Source: Kiritimatiellia bacterium
Lineage (GTDB): Bacteria; Verrucomicrobiota; Kiritimatiellia; RFP12; UBA1067
DNA: 64,000 nucleotides
Assembly: GCA_017454745.1 (NCBI GenBank)
Contig: JAFTCL010000032.1
Span: forward strand, 1 to 64,000
Direction: 5' to 3'
The translations under genes and the position numbers were made by a program. Below are positions 34,446 through 42,962 of this stretch, piece by piece. Within the stretch, counting starts at the first letter, position 1; each line of letters begins with the position of its first letter. The notes beneath the pieces were generated by a model that had not been told where the DNA came from, searched no databases, and saw nothing but the letters and a program-made list of their open reading frames with translations.

Positions 34446-35141
34446 ATGCGCATTCTGGTGGTGGAAGACGACTTGAAAATCCAGTCCCTGGTCAGCATGG
34501 GGCTGCGCCAGGAGGGCCACACCGTGGACACCGCCTCCACCGGAAGCGAAGGCCAGAAAATGTGGTCCGGCGGCCGCTATGACGCGGTGGTGCTGGACTT
34601 GATGCTGCCGGAGGTGAGCGGGCTTTCGCTGTTGAAGCGGGCGCGCAACGACCACGACCAGACGCCGGTGCTGATTCTGAGCGCGAAAGGGGCGGTGGAC
34701 GACCGCGTGGCCGGGCTGGAGCTGGGCGCGGATGATTATATGTGCAAGCCGTTCTCGTTTTCCGAGCTTTCGGCGCGGCTGCACGCGATAGTCCGCCGCG
34801 CCGGAAACGGTACGGCGGCGGCTACCGCCGCCTCCATCACGCTCAGCGGCGTGACGCTCGACCTAGTGCGGCGGGCGGTGATGCGCGGCGACAAGAAAAT
34901 CGACCTCCAGTCGCGGGAGTTCTCACTGTTGGAGCTGATGATGAAGAATCCCGACCGCCCGCTATCAAAAAGCTTCATTCTGGAGCGGATCTGGGATTAC
35001 GACTTCGACCCGCAGACCAACATCGTCGATGTTCTTGTTTGCCGTTTGCGGGCGAAACTGGATTCGGGTTTCGACCACAAGCTGATCCGGACCTTGCGGG
35101 GCGTTGGCTACGTGTTCAAAACCGAGGAAGGCCGACAGTAG
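34446..35141 (+). CDS. OmpR/PhoB-family response regulator
   Basis: The product has 231 residues. The receiver domain has the acidic pair VVEDD near 6-9, the phospho-acceptor Asp51 in AVVLDLMLPEVSG, and the conserved Lys in CKPFSF near 102. The C-terminal winged helix ends with the family pattern RLRAKLD...LIRTLRGVGYVF. It resembles CusR/CzcR-type regulators in form. The stop is directly followed by the ATG of the sensor kinase, so the pair is cognate. The regulon is unknown; the upstream membrane protein gene is the nearest candidate. Confidence 0.95.
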   Translation: MRILVVEDDLKIQSLVSMGLRQEGHTVDTASTGSEGQKMWSGGRYDAVVLDLMLPEVSGLSLLKRARNDHDQTPVLILSAKGAVDDRVAGLELGADDYMCKPFSFSELSARLHAIVRRAGNGTAAATAASITLSGVTLDLVRRAVMRGDKKIDLQSREFSLLELMMKNPDRPLSKSFILERIWDYDFDPQTNIVDVLVCRLRAKLDSGFDHKLIRTLRGVGYVFKTEEGRQ

Positions 35142-36557
35142 ATGAAAGGGCGGTTCCGTTCCTTCGCGTTTTACCTCGGCATGGGGTACTTTGTGGTGTG
35201 GGTGCTCTGCACCGCGCTGATTTACCTATTTTCCTGGCGGATGATCGTTAAATCCGCACGCAGTTACGACCGCCGGGACGTGGACGCGGACTGCGAAAGG
35301 TTCCAGGAGCTGCTGAACCAGAACTCCTCCGGCGAAATGCTCGCGGAGGCGGTTTCGGTGGAACGCTACCCGCCATCGACCATCTTTATCCTGCGGGTGA
35401 TCAACCGGTCCGGGCGGGTGGAATACACCGCGACCTGGCCGATGAAGATCGAGGTGCCGGAGTGGCAGACCGCGCGGTGGGACAATCCAGCCGACATTCC
35501 CAAGCCCGGCGTCAGCGAATATTTTCTGAAGGAGTACAACCGCTATATCCAGGTGGTTACGGCTGTCACCAAGGACGGCCGCACCCTGCAGGTGGGAAAA
35601 GGCTCGTTTCTGGAACTGGACCAAAAAAGCACCATGCTGAAGATTCTGCTGGTGTTCGGGGTCGCTTCCACCGTGTTTTCCCTGATCAGCGGGCTGTTCA
35701 TGATGGCAGTCACCATCCGCCCCATCCGGCGGATCATCGCCTCGATGACCCATATCATCGAAACTAACGCCTTTGAGCACGGAGCGGCCCCCACCAAGAG
35801 CATGATTAAAGAGATTAACGAGTTGGGCTCGCTTTTTTCGGTGATGACCGGCAAATACGCGCAGTTGATTCAGGCCATGCGCCAGACGATGGATCATGTG
35901 GCGCACGATTTCCGCACCCCGCTCACCCGCATCCGGGGCAGTGCCGAAATCGCGCTGGGGCAGTACGAGAAATTGCCGGGCGATGTTTCCGGCGCGCTGG
36001 CGGATATCATCGAAGACTGCGATCGGACCAAGCTGCAGCTCCAGAATCTGATGGACGCGCGCGAGTTGGAAAGCGGGTTCGTTAAGCTTAACCTCGTCCC
36101 TACCGATCTTCGCCCGCTGATGGACGAGCTTGTGGACATCTACGGCATGCTGGCCGAGGAAAAGAGCGTGAAGATCGAGTTGCGGCGTCCCGACCATCCG
36201 GTGGTGGCGGCGGTGGACGCCCCGCGGTTGCTGCGGGCCATCGGCAATCTGGTCGACAACGCGGTCAAATACACTCCGCTCGGCGGCCGGGTCGCGCTTG
36301 AGTTGTCCGATACTGCCGATGCGACGGAGATTGTGGTCTCCGACACCGGGATCGGCATTCCCGAGGATGAGCAGGGGTTGGCGTGGCAACGGCTTTTCCG
36401 CGGCAAAAAGGCCCAGGAATTTGCCAAAGGCCTGGGCCTGGGCCTGAATATCGTAAAAATCATCATCGAGTCGCACGGCGGCGGCATAACGCTTAAAAGC
36501 CGCCCCGGCGAAGGCACAACCTTCACCGTGCGGCTGCCTAAAACGGCAAAGCGTTAG
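35142..36557 (+). CDS. Sensor histidine kinase
   Basis: The product has 471 residues. TM1 is at about 8-30 (FYLGMGYFVVWVLCTALIYLF). A periplasmic sensor region covers about 35-165. TM2 is near 166-190 and is followed by a HAMP region (IRPIRRIIASM). The H-box HVAHDFRTPL carries the phospho-His near 253. The catalytic domain has the N-box NLVDNAVKYT, G1 DTGIGIP, and G2 GLGLGLNIVK. All kinase motifs are intact. It starts at the base after the response-regulator stop. The architecture fits metal or envelope-stress sensors of the CusS type, but the signal is not shown. It ends 24 nt before the converging acyl-CoA synthetase gene. Confidence 0.95.
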   Translation: MKGRFRSFAFYLGMGYFVVWVLCTALIYLFSWRMIVKSARSYDRRDVDADCERFQELLNQNSSGEMLAEAVSVERYPPSTIFILRVINRSGRVEYTATWPMKIEVPEWQTARWDNPADIPKPGVSEYFLKEYNRYIQVVTAVTKDGRTLQVGKGSFLELDQKSTMLKILLVFGVASTVFSLISGLFMMAVTIRPIRRIIASMTHIIETNAFEHGAAPTKSMIKEINELGSLFSVMTGKYAQLIQAMRQTMDHVAHDFRTPLTRIRGSAEIALGQYEKLPGDVSGALADIIEDCDRTKLQLQNLMDARELESGFVKLNLVPTDLRPLMDELVDIYGMLAEEKSVKIELRRPDHPVVAAVDAPRLLRAIGNLVDNAVKYTPLGGRVALELSDTADATEIVVSDTGIGIPEDEQGLAWQRLFRGKKAQEFAKGLGLGLNIVKIIIESHGGGITLKSRPGEGTTFTVRLPKTAKR

Positions 36558-36581
36558 GCGCGGCGCATTGCCGCGGGCCCG

Positions 36582-38243
36582 TTACTTTTGCTCCGCGTCG
36601 CGTTTGCGGATTGCCGCGTGGCGGATCTTGCCGCTGATGGTCTTGGGCAGTTCGGGCACAAACTCCACGATGCGCGGATACTTGTAAGGCGCGGTGGCGT
36701 GCTTGACGTGGTCCTGAAGCTCCTTAACCAGCGCATCGGAGCCGGTGTAGCCCTTTGCCAGCACGATGGTCGCCTTGACCACTTGGCCGCGTACCGGGTC
36801 GGGCGCGGCGGTGATGGCGCATTCGAGCACCGCCGGGTGCTCCATCAGGGCGCTCTCCACCTCGAACGGGCCGATGCGGTAGCCGGAGCTTTTGATCACG
36901 TCGTCGGCGCGCCCCACGTACCAGAAATAGCCGTCCTCATCCTGCCAAGCGATGTCGCCGGTAAAATAATATCCGTCGCGGAAAACGTTGGCGGTGGCTC
37001 TTGGATCGCGGTAATAGCAGATGAACTGTCCCAGCGGTTTGCCGTCGGTGACTCGGATCGCCACCTCGCCCTCTTCGCCGATTTCGCAGGGTTTTCCGTC
37101 TTCGTTTATAAGTTCCACTTGATGTCCAAACGAAGCGCGGCCCATCGATCCGGGCTTGATCTGCATCCACGGGAACGTGCCGCAGATCACCACCTCCTCG
37201 GTCTGGCCGTAAGCCTCGTAAATCTTATGGCCGGTGGCCTCGTAGAACTGTTTGAACACCTCCGGGTTCAGCGCCTCGCCGGCGGTGGTGCAGTGGGTGA
37301 TCGAGGAGAAATCGTACTTGGACAAGTCCTCCTTGATCAAGAAGCGGTAGATGGTGGGCGGGGCGCAGAAGGTGGTCACCCGGTACTTCTCCACGACCCG
37401 CAGCAGGTTGTCGGCGTGGAAGCGGTCCATGTCGTAGATCATGAGCGCGGAGCCCGCCATCCACTGGCCGTAGATTTTGCCCCAGGCGGCTTTGCCCCAG
37501 CCGGTCTCCGCCACGGTCAGGTGCAGCCCTCCCAGAGAGCAACAGTGCCAGTACACGGCGGTAACCACGTGGCCCAGCGGGTATTTGTAGCCGTGGCAAA
37601 CCATCTTGGGCATTCCGGAAGTCCCGGAGGTGAAATAGAGCAGCATGATGTCGTCCGCCGCCGGATGGCGCAGGCAGAACTGTTCGTCCACGGTCTCCGG
37701 CTGCGCGGCGGCCAGTTGGTTGAAATTCACCCAGCCGGGACGGTCCACGTTCGCCACCACCCCTTTGATGGGGATTTCAACCTCTTGGCCGGCGGCCTCG
37801 ATAACATTCAACAGGTCGCCGTCGTCAACCGCCAGCACCATCTTCACGCTGGCCGCCTTAACGCGGTAAACCACGTCCTTCTTCATCAGCTGGTTGGTCG
37901 CCGGTATGGCGATCGCCCCGATGCGGCACAGCCCGAGCAGCGCGAACCAATACTCGTAGCGGCGCTTCAGAATCAGCATTACGGGGTCGCCCTTGCGGAT
38001 GCCGAGGCTGAGGAACGCGTTAGCCGCCTTGCGGCTGTAGCGGGCGACTTCCGCCATGGTGAAGATGTGCTCCTCGCCGTGGTCGTTGCACCAGACCATC
38101 GCGCGGCGGTTGGGGTCTTCGGCGGCGATCCGGTCGATAACGTCAAAAGCGAAATTAAAATCCTCGGGATAGACCAACCTGCAGTTCTGCAGGAAATCCT
38201 CGTGCGATTTGAAGTCAACCCGGTTAACCCATGGACATGACAT
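36582..38243 (-). CDS. AMP-forming acyl-CoA synthetase
   Basis: The product has 553 residues of the ANL adenylate-forming superfamily. The phosphate-binding loop reads YFTSGTSGMPK, the adenine region EAYGQTE, and the hinge TGDIAWQDEDGYFWYVGRADDVIKSSGYR. The catalytic lysine is in PKTISGKIRHA near the C-terminus. It activates a carboxylic acid with ATP and CoA; closeness to medium-chain or acetate-type enzymes is suggested but the substrate is not certain. It is downstream of the XRE-cupin regulator on the same strand with a 45-nt gap. That pairing is common in anaerobes and suggests local control. Confidence 0.9.
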   Translation of the reverse strand: MSCPWVNRVDFKSHEDFLQNCRLVYPEDFNFAFDVIDRIAAEDPNRRAMVWCNDHGEEHIFTMAEVARYSRKAANAFLSLGIRKGDPVMLILKRRYEYWFALLGLCRIGAIAIPATNQLMKKDVVYRVKAASVKMVLAVDDGDLLNVIEAAGQEVEIPIKGVVANVDRPGWVNFNQLAAAQPETVDEQFCLRHPAADDIMLLYFTSGTSGMPKMVCHGYKYPLGHVVTAVYWHCCSLGGLHLTVAETGWGKAAWGKIYGQWMAGSALMIYDMDRFHADNLLRVVEKYRVTTFCAPPTIYRFLIKEDLSKYDFSSITHCTTAGEALNPEVFKQFYEATGHKIYEAYGQTEEVVICGTFPWMQIKPGSMGRASFGHQVELINEDGKPCEIGEEGEVAIRVTDGKPLGQFICYYRDPRATANVFRDGYYFTGDIAWQDEDGYFWYVGRADDVIKSSGYRIGPFEVESALMEHPAVLECAITAAPDPVRGQVVKATIVLAKGYTGSDALVKELQDHVKHATAPYKYPRIVEFVPELPKTISGKIRHAAIRKRDAEQK

Positions 38244-38288
38244 AAAAAAGAAATCCTTTCGATTCTCGTGAAAAAAACAGGTTGCCTT

Positions 38289-38843
38289 TTAGGCGGTGAT
38301 GATAGCCAGGAAGGTGGTCGGCTTGTTGTCCAGCGCCCGCATCCCGTGGGGCTTGAGGGCGTCGAAGTAAATGCTGTCGCCGGGGTTCAGCACCAGCTCG
38401 CTGCCATCGATGCTGAGCCACAGCCGGCCGGACAGCACGTAGTTGAACTCCTGTCCCGGATGGGTGTTCAGATGCGGGCGGTCGTTCAGCGACGGCTCGA
38501 CCGTGACCACGAACGGTTCCATGGCCCGGCCGGAGAAACCGGCTCCGAGGGCCTCGTAGTGATATGCCCTGACTCGCTCGATCACCGGGCCGGTCCCGGA
38601 GCGGGTCAAATAGAACGAACGGGCGTGGGCGTCGCCCCCGGTAATAATGGCGGTGGGGTCAATTCGGAAAAACGCCGCCAGCCGGGTAATGTAGCTCATC
38701 GGGACGTCCAATTCACCCGACTCGTATTGCCGGTAAATCTCAACGTCCACTCCGGTTTTTTCGGCGGTTTCGAGTTCTGTAATATCGGCAGCGTCACGCA
38801 GTCCGCGTATCCGTTCCGCAATTGCGGTCCTTTGGTTTTTCAT
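38289..38843 (-). CDS. XRE-family transcriptional regulator with cupin sensor domain
   Basis: The product has 184 residues. The N-terminal helix-turn-helix domain (about 8-62, with AEKTGVDVEIYRQYESGE as recognition region) is joined to a C-terminal cupin (about 105-180: THPGQEFNYVLSGRLWLSID, NPGDSIYFDALKPHGM). The histidines of the cupin motif are partly retained, so small-molecule or metal sensing is likely. It probably regulates the acyl-CoA synthetase gene immediately downstream, and itself. TATAAT is seen on the minus strand at 38901-38896 as a possible -10, but I find no matching -35. Confidence 0.9.
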   Translation of the reverse strand: MKNQRTAIAERIRGLRDAADITELETAEKTGVDVEIYRQYESGELDVPMSYITRLAAFFRIDPTAIITGGDAHARSFYLTRSGTGPVIERVRAYHYEALGAGFSGRAMEPFVVTVEPSLNDRPHLNTHPGQEFNYVLSGRLWLSIDGSELVLNPGDSIYFDALKPHGMRALDNKPTTFLAIITA

Positions 38844-38947
38844 AATGTAACCCTTTCTTTATGCGCCATTCTCGCGCTGTGAAGTTCAAAATGTTATTAT
38901 ATTTCGGGTTGAAACTCAAGCGGGAAAAATTTTTATGTTGGGCGGCG

Positions 38948-39055
38948 GGCGCATCCGCGAATCGTGCGCCGCTGGAGCGCTTTTGACAAAAAGGGTAACT
39001 TTAACCGTGGAGAACGTGCAGAGCGTGTAAATCTTCGCGTTCCTTATGTTCTTTG
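38948..39055. repeat. Dispersed intergenic repeat, copy 2
   Basis: Module A at 38948-38967 matches copy 1 at 10087. Module B at 38992-39030 (AACCGTGGAGAACGTGCAG core) matches copy 1 module B inverted. The tail GTTCTTTGCGGCTAAAACG reaches the stop codon of the next minus-strand gene, as in copy 1. The 215-nt gap 38844-39058 holds no gene. Confidence 0.5.
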
Positions 39056-39058
39056 CGG

Positions 39059-40281
39059 CTAAAACGCCCCCAATGAAGGATCTTCAACCTTTTCGCCGAA
39101 AACTTCGGAAAACTTCTTGCCGTGGTTTAGCATATCAACGAATTCTTTTTGCGGGAGTTTGTTGAAATCATCGGTAAACTCAAAATCCCCTTCTTTGAAA
39201 ACGATGTCCGGGACTTTTCTGAACATTCTTTGCCGTTTACTATTGGGATATTCAAACCAATCGATTAAACGTTCGTCATGCCAACGATGATATGCCTCAA
39301 CCATACGATCGAACTGATTATTCTTGTGCTTGTGGAAATTTCTCCAAAGCGAAAACTGCAATTCGTAAAATTCCAATGGACTGGAAGGAGAAACGGTGGT
39401 GATTATTTTGGCGCCGCAGACATAATACCTAGTGCCGCCGAAACGATAGCGGTCAAAGTTACGCGGCTGTCCATTGATGTTTATGGCAAACCTTCCGTCA
39501 CTTTTACTCTTGTAAAAATAAAAGGCATCTCCATGCCTGTTAATCATTATATATTCTTTATCCATATATTCGCGACACTCATTTAAAGGGGTCTCATTGC
39601 AGTACAACCCAGCGTTTGACACGAAATAATCATCCGGGACCGGGAATTTCTTGATAATTGATTCAAAATAAGAAAAATTTGGAACATTAGAAACCTTTGG
39701 GTTGTTTCTGGTCGCCGTTGCACATTCTTCAGAATTTAACGCCCGACTCTTTACGAAACGAATCCGTTTCTGCAATCCATTCGGGCTGAACAGCGAATAA
39801 ATATGGTTCGATGCCATCACATAATCAAACAGCAACCCATTGTGTTCGGGCCCAAGAAAGATTGATCGGTCGGTCATAAATCCGCCGCTACTTTCAGGCG
39901 CGACGACATGGCTGCCGGACGGTTTAACCAGTTCCAGCCTCACGTCAGCGGCACTTAACACTTTTAGGCAAAGCTTTTTTGCCCCGCGCCATTCGTCGAA
40001 ATCGGAAAAGTCCTGCTCGTCGCTCTCCCACACTCCCAATCGCCGTTCCATAAGTTTTGGCAATTCTGAATGATAGAATTCTTTTGCCTCTTTGGCACTA
40101 TATTTTTCGAACCGCCAGGAAAGCGAAAGTCATCAGTAAAGTTAACAAAATCTTTTGTGTTATCAACATAAACGGATAAAATATCTTGTTGAATGTTAAC
40201 CCTGCCCCCGTTTGGCGGAATTACACAACTGCAAACAAAAACTGTTGCGGCGATAAAAACAATGGGATTCAACCGTTTCAT
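39059..40281 (-). pseudogene. Lipoprotein gene broken by a one-base frameshift
   Basis: The N-terminal frame starts at ATG 40281 with a lipoprotein signal (MKRLNPIVFIAATVFVCSC) and its stop would fall at 39964. The remaining 334 codons, 40063 to 39059, read in another frame whose apparent start is artificial. The two join naturally at the run of five A on the minus strand (plus coordinates 40103-40107). One extra A there would give GGSKKYSAKEAKEFYHSELPK and a 407-residue lipoprotein. It may be a true pseudogene, a contraction of a six-A tract, or a sequencing error. The start overlaps the stop of the upstream lipoprotein gene (ATGA). No family is recognised. The mature part is rich in Phe, Tyr and charged residues. 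Confidence 0.75.
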
Positions 40282-41648
40282 TCTGACACCTGACAATCAA
40301 AATTGTTGTAAAAACTGGGAATGCCGATAAACTCGTTAGTAATGTATGGCGGCCAACGCGTGCAGATATGTGTGGATTCGGAGTCTCCAAACCGGTGCAA
40401 AAAACCGCCTAATAATATCTTTGACAAGGTATTGCTTGTGAATAAATAACTTTCACCCGCCGCCGTCAAAATAATCTTATTGAAGTCTGCGGTATATGCG
40501 GCGATGGAGATGTTTTGATCTTGGTATTTTTTGAGGAATTCATCCAATGATCGTGGAGGGGTTCCCAAAATTGGAACGGACACCTTCCCTCCGTCCAACG
40601 AAGTTTCATAGTCAAGCAGAACCACGTTCGCTTTTTCAATAGATATCGCCCAGTAATCCTCAGTGTCATTCCACATCGTCACGCTACCATCCCCTGTGCG
40701 GTAATACAAATGCCGATAACTGCATGGCCATCGCGTATGTAAAATCCTAGTTCCCCCACTCGGGAAAAGTCCGCGAACCTTCGCATCCCATTGCGGATCA
40801 TAGGACTTTGTCTGTTTCGCCACTTTTTTTATAATATTGTAATGTCTCGCTTTAATTTCAGCGGAAGAGAGCGTATTGGTCTTCCACCAAAGATCGACAT
40901 CCGCCACATAAAGCGCCCGGCGCTTTAAGTATTTGTATGACGACATATCAATGCAGTCAGATTTGGGTATCTGGCTTTCGGTTGGTATCAATGATATTTC
41001 GCGACGGTCATGCACCATAACCGAAACCAGATTGGTGTGGTAATAAGTGTAGCAAACCTTAAGCTGCGGATTTTTGGCGGAGTTGAAAACAACGCAATTA
41101 TATTCCAAAGGTTTACTGGATATGCCCGACAATAACGTATGGGTGTCGCCTGAACCGTTACACGATGGCGGTTGGTTCTTCACCATGTTCGGTTCGTCGC
41201 AGACATACCACACTTGTCCGGGAGACAATTCTTTTGCCTGCTCAAAGGTTAACCTGCCGATTCCGTGCTCACGGGTAAAATTGTCAAAAACCGTTTTGTT
41301 TTCAGGTGTGCAAAAGCACTCCACCCCAAAAAGTTCCCCGCCGTTTCCGGTGTCAATCGTGTGGTACTGCATTACCGGTTCCAGATATGAAGCGGTATTT
41401 TCCAAAAGGAAGCCCGGGTTTGCGCCTTCGCAATCCACCACTATCCTCCGGAAAACGCGGTTGGTAACGTCGCCCTTCCATTCTATGTGCTTAAATTCGT
41501 AAACCCCGTTTGTGGGCCAAGCGTTTCGGACCGTCTCCAGAGAACACGTTTTGCCTATCACCGGCGCATATCCCTTGTGGCGGTCAAAAACCGCGATGCA
41601 TCCGGCCGCGAGACCCGCTAAAAGCAATATCCATTTCACATTCACCAT
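40278..41648 (-). CDS. Predicted lipoprotein of unknown function
   Basis: The product has 456 residues. Its signal is MVNVKWILLLAGLAAGC, ending in the lipobox LAAGC. The mature protein is rich in Cys, Tyr and Trp (for example PGQVWYVCDEPN, HTRWPCSYRHLYYRTGD), suggesting disulfides in an oxidising compartment. I recognise no domain. AAGGAGAG precedes the ATG at 41648. The sequence around that ribosome site and the first codons is nearly the same as at 42478, pointing to duplication within the cluster. The stop overlaps the start of the frameshifted lipoprotein. Confidence 0.75.
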   Translation of the reverse strand: MVNVKWILLLAGLAAGCIAVFDRHKGYAPVIGKTCSLETVRNAWPTNGVYEFKHIEWKGDVTNRVFRRIVVDCEGANPGFLLENTASYLEPVMQYHTIDTGNGGELFGVECFCTPENKTVFDNFTREHGIGRLTFEQAKELSPGQVWYVCDEPNMVKNQPPSCNGSGDTHTLLSGISSKPLEYNCVVFNSAKNPQLKVCYTYYHTNLVSVMVHDRREISLIPTESQIPKSDCIDMSSYKYLKRRALYVADVDLWWKTNTLSSAEIKARHYNIIKKVAKQTKSYDPQWDAKVRGLFPSGGTRILHTRWPCSYRHLYYRTGDGSVTMWNDTEDYWAISIEKANVVLLDYETSLDGGKVSVPILGTPPRSLDEFLKKYQDQNISIAAYTADFNKIILTAAGESYLFTSNTLSKILLGGFLHRFGDSESTHICTRWPPYITNEFIGIPSFYNNFDCQVSE

Positions 41649-41695
41649 TTTTTCTCTCCTTGCGGGACCGAACTTTCTTGACAGATGGGGATATG

Positions 41696-42478
41696 TTAAT
41701 TTTCCTCTTTTTGTGTATCAACGATGCCCTTGATAATTTCAACTTGTCTTGATAACTCTCCGGATTGGGACATCTCCCTCAATTTACGAATCGATGCTTC
41801 AATTTTTTCAATTCGTTGCCGGTCTTGCTCAAAGAAGAACTCTAATAATCTTTCATACTTATCGTTTTCCCCTTGAGTCTTCATCCTACGTAGTTGGCTA
41901 GATTCTTTTAGATAAGTCGATTCGTTCATGTCAGACTTGATGTCGTCGATGGTTTTCTGGAGGCGCGATATCTCTGAAGACACCTCGCTTTCACTCGCAA
42001 AGATTCGTTCGCCGACCGGCCGCAATGTGTTTATATAATAACCTTTTGGGTAAAGGCAAAACAAATCTCGTTCACATACCAGTTTCCTGATATATTCTAT
42101 GTCGTCAAAATCCTTCCGTGCCACTCCGATCGCCATAGGAAATTTATAAACACTTTCGGGCTTGTAAAGTAATGAGGCATCCCCGGACGCCAAATATCCG
42201 TCGTGCAGCATCCAAAAATATTGTCCGGCGAATTGTTCTGGCGCCACAATTTGAAACAGCACACCTTTGTATTCATTTGTTCCGGGTGCCAAACCATAGA
42301 AAAATCGGGAAACCGCTATGCCGGATTGGGTTATACTTTCCTTTTGAAACCCTACCGCCACTGAATATATGTCTATTGTTTTGGGGGAATCTCTATGGCA
42401 TCCCATAAACAATGACGCAGCCAAAACAAAGCACCAGTAATTGGAATTACGCATAAGACACCCTTTCACATTCGCCAT
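41696..42478 (-). CDS. Predicted lipoprotein with C-terminal coiled coil
   Basis: The product has 260 residues from ATG 42478, which has AAGGAGAG 7 nt upstream; the ATG at 42454 is an alternative. The signal ends in AASLFMGC. The C-terminal third is a long charged helix with heptad character (SEISRLQKTIDDIKSDMNES, RIEKIEASIRKLREMSQSGE), probably coiled coil. The middle part (YKFPMAIGVARKDFDDIEYI) is unfamiliar. The first codons (MANVKG) and leader resemble those of the 41648 gene (MVNVKW), so the leader, if not the whole gene, was copied. It is part of the lipoprotein cluster at 39-42.7 kb. Confidence 0.7.
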   Translation of the reverse strand: MANVKGCLMRNSNYWCFVLAASLFMGCHRDSPKTIDIYSVAVGFQKESITQSGIAVSRFFYGLAPGTNEYKGVLFQIVAPEQFAGQYFWMLHDGYLASGDASLLYKPESVYKFPMAIGVARKDFDDIEYIRKLVCERDLFCLYPKGYYINTLRPVGERIFASESEVSSEISRLQKTIDDIKSDMNESTYLKESSQLRRMKTQGENDKYERLLEFFFEQDRQRIEKIEASIRKLREMSQSGELSRQVEIIKGIVDTQKEEN

Positions 42479-42650
42479 TTTTCTTCTCTCCTTGTGGGGC
42501 CGTATGCGCAAGTGGCGGTAACCGTGCTATAACCAACACAGGAAATTTCTCTACGGATAAAATGTCCTGCCGGACATTAACCCTGCCCCCGTTTGGCGGA
42601 ATTACACAACTGCAAACAAAAACTGTTGATAATAATGCCCAAATTCTCAT
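42447..42650 (-). pseudogene. Truncated duplicate of the frameshifted lipoprotein gene
   Basis: This 67-codon frame begins with a lipoprotein signal. Its residues VFVCSCVIPPNGGRVNVRQD match the gene starting at 40281 (VFVCSCVIPPNGGRVNIQQD), also almost base for base. After DILSV the match stops and the frame runs into the leader of the next gene, so only the 5' end of the copy remains. GGAGG lies before the ATG, so a short peptide could still be made. Its start overlaps the stop of an upstream remnant (ATGA), echoing the arrangement of the intact pair. Confidence 0.7.
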
Positions 42651-42787
42651 TTGTAATCCTCCCCGTCATGCCAATCAAAAAGCGAGATTGATTTAGTCCC
42701 ATCTATATCTCCTTCGTCGTCTAAACGTTCTTGGCCATCTTTGCCAAAGACGCATATTTGCAGAAAGACTAAAAGCCTACCTACAAA
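42647..42787 (-). pseudogene. Remnant C-terminus of a lost gene
   Basis: A frame with no start codon reads VFGKDGQERLDDEGDIDG and ends FDWHDGEDYK before a TGA that overlaps the ATG at 42650. It has the composition of a real protein end and the same ATGA junction seen elsewhere in the cluster. It looks like the tail of a gene whose 5' part has been deleted. It is too short to identify. Confidence 0.4.
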
Positions 42788-42962
42788 CTATTTCTAAAGC
42801 CAATTAATAAGTGCCATAATCTGCAATTAATGTCAAAACAATAGTTGTGGAAAAAATTAACTTTTTTTCTTCATTTTCGGGCTTGTATTTTTGCGGGTTA
42901 ACTGATAAATTTCCCACGTTTCTTCAACACGTTGAAAAATCATAAAAATTAGGGGGTTTCCC
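42788..42962. other. Intergenic region before the alpha-2-macroglobulin gene
   Basis: AT-rich, with no gene seen. An inverted repeat TTCAACACGTTGAA lies at 42923-42936, and AGGGGG lies just before the ATG at 42963. I cannot place a convincing -35/-10 pair. The palindrome is close enough to the start to act as an operator. Confidence 0.35.

Noticed and set aside
36588..38240. 550-residue plus-strand open frame opposite the acyl-CoA synthetase
   Set aside because: It mirrors a gene with clear ANL motifs and has shadow composition (His, Arg and Val rich). No motif or ribosome site supports it.
40103..40107. Programmed -1 frameshift in the broken lipoprotein gene
   Set aside because: The site reads G AAA AAT and does not allow proper tandem slippage. 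A single-base loss in the A-run explains the break more simply.
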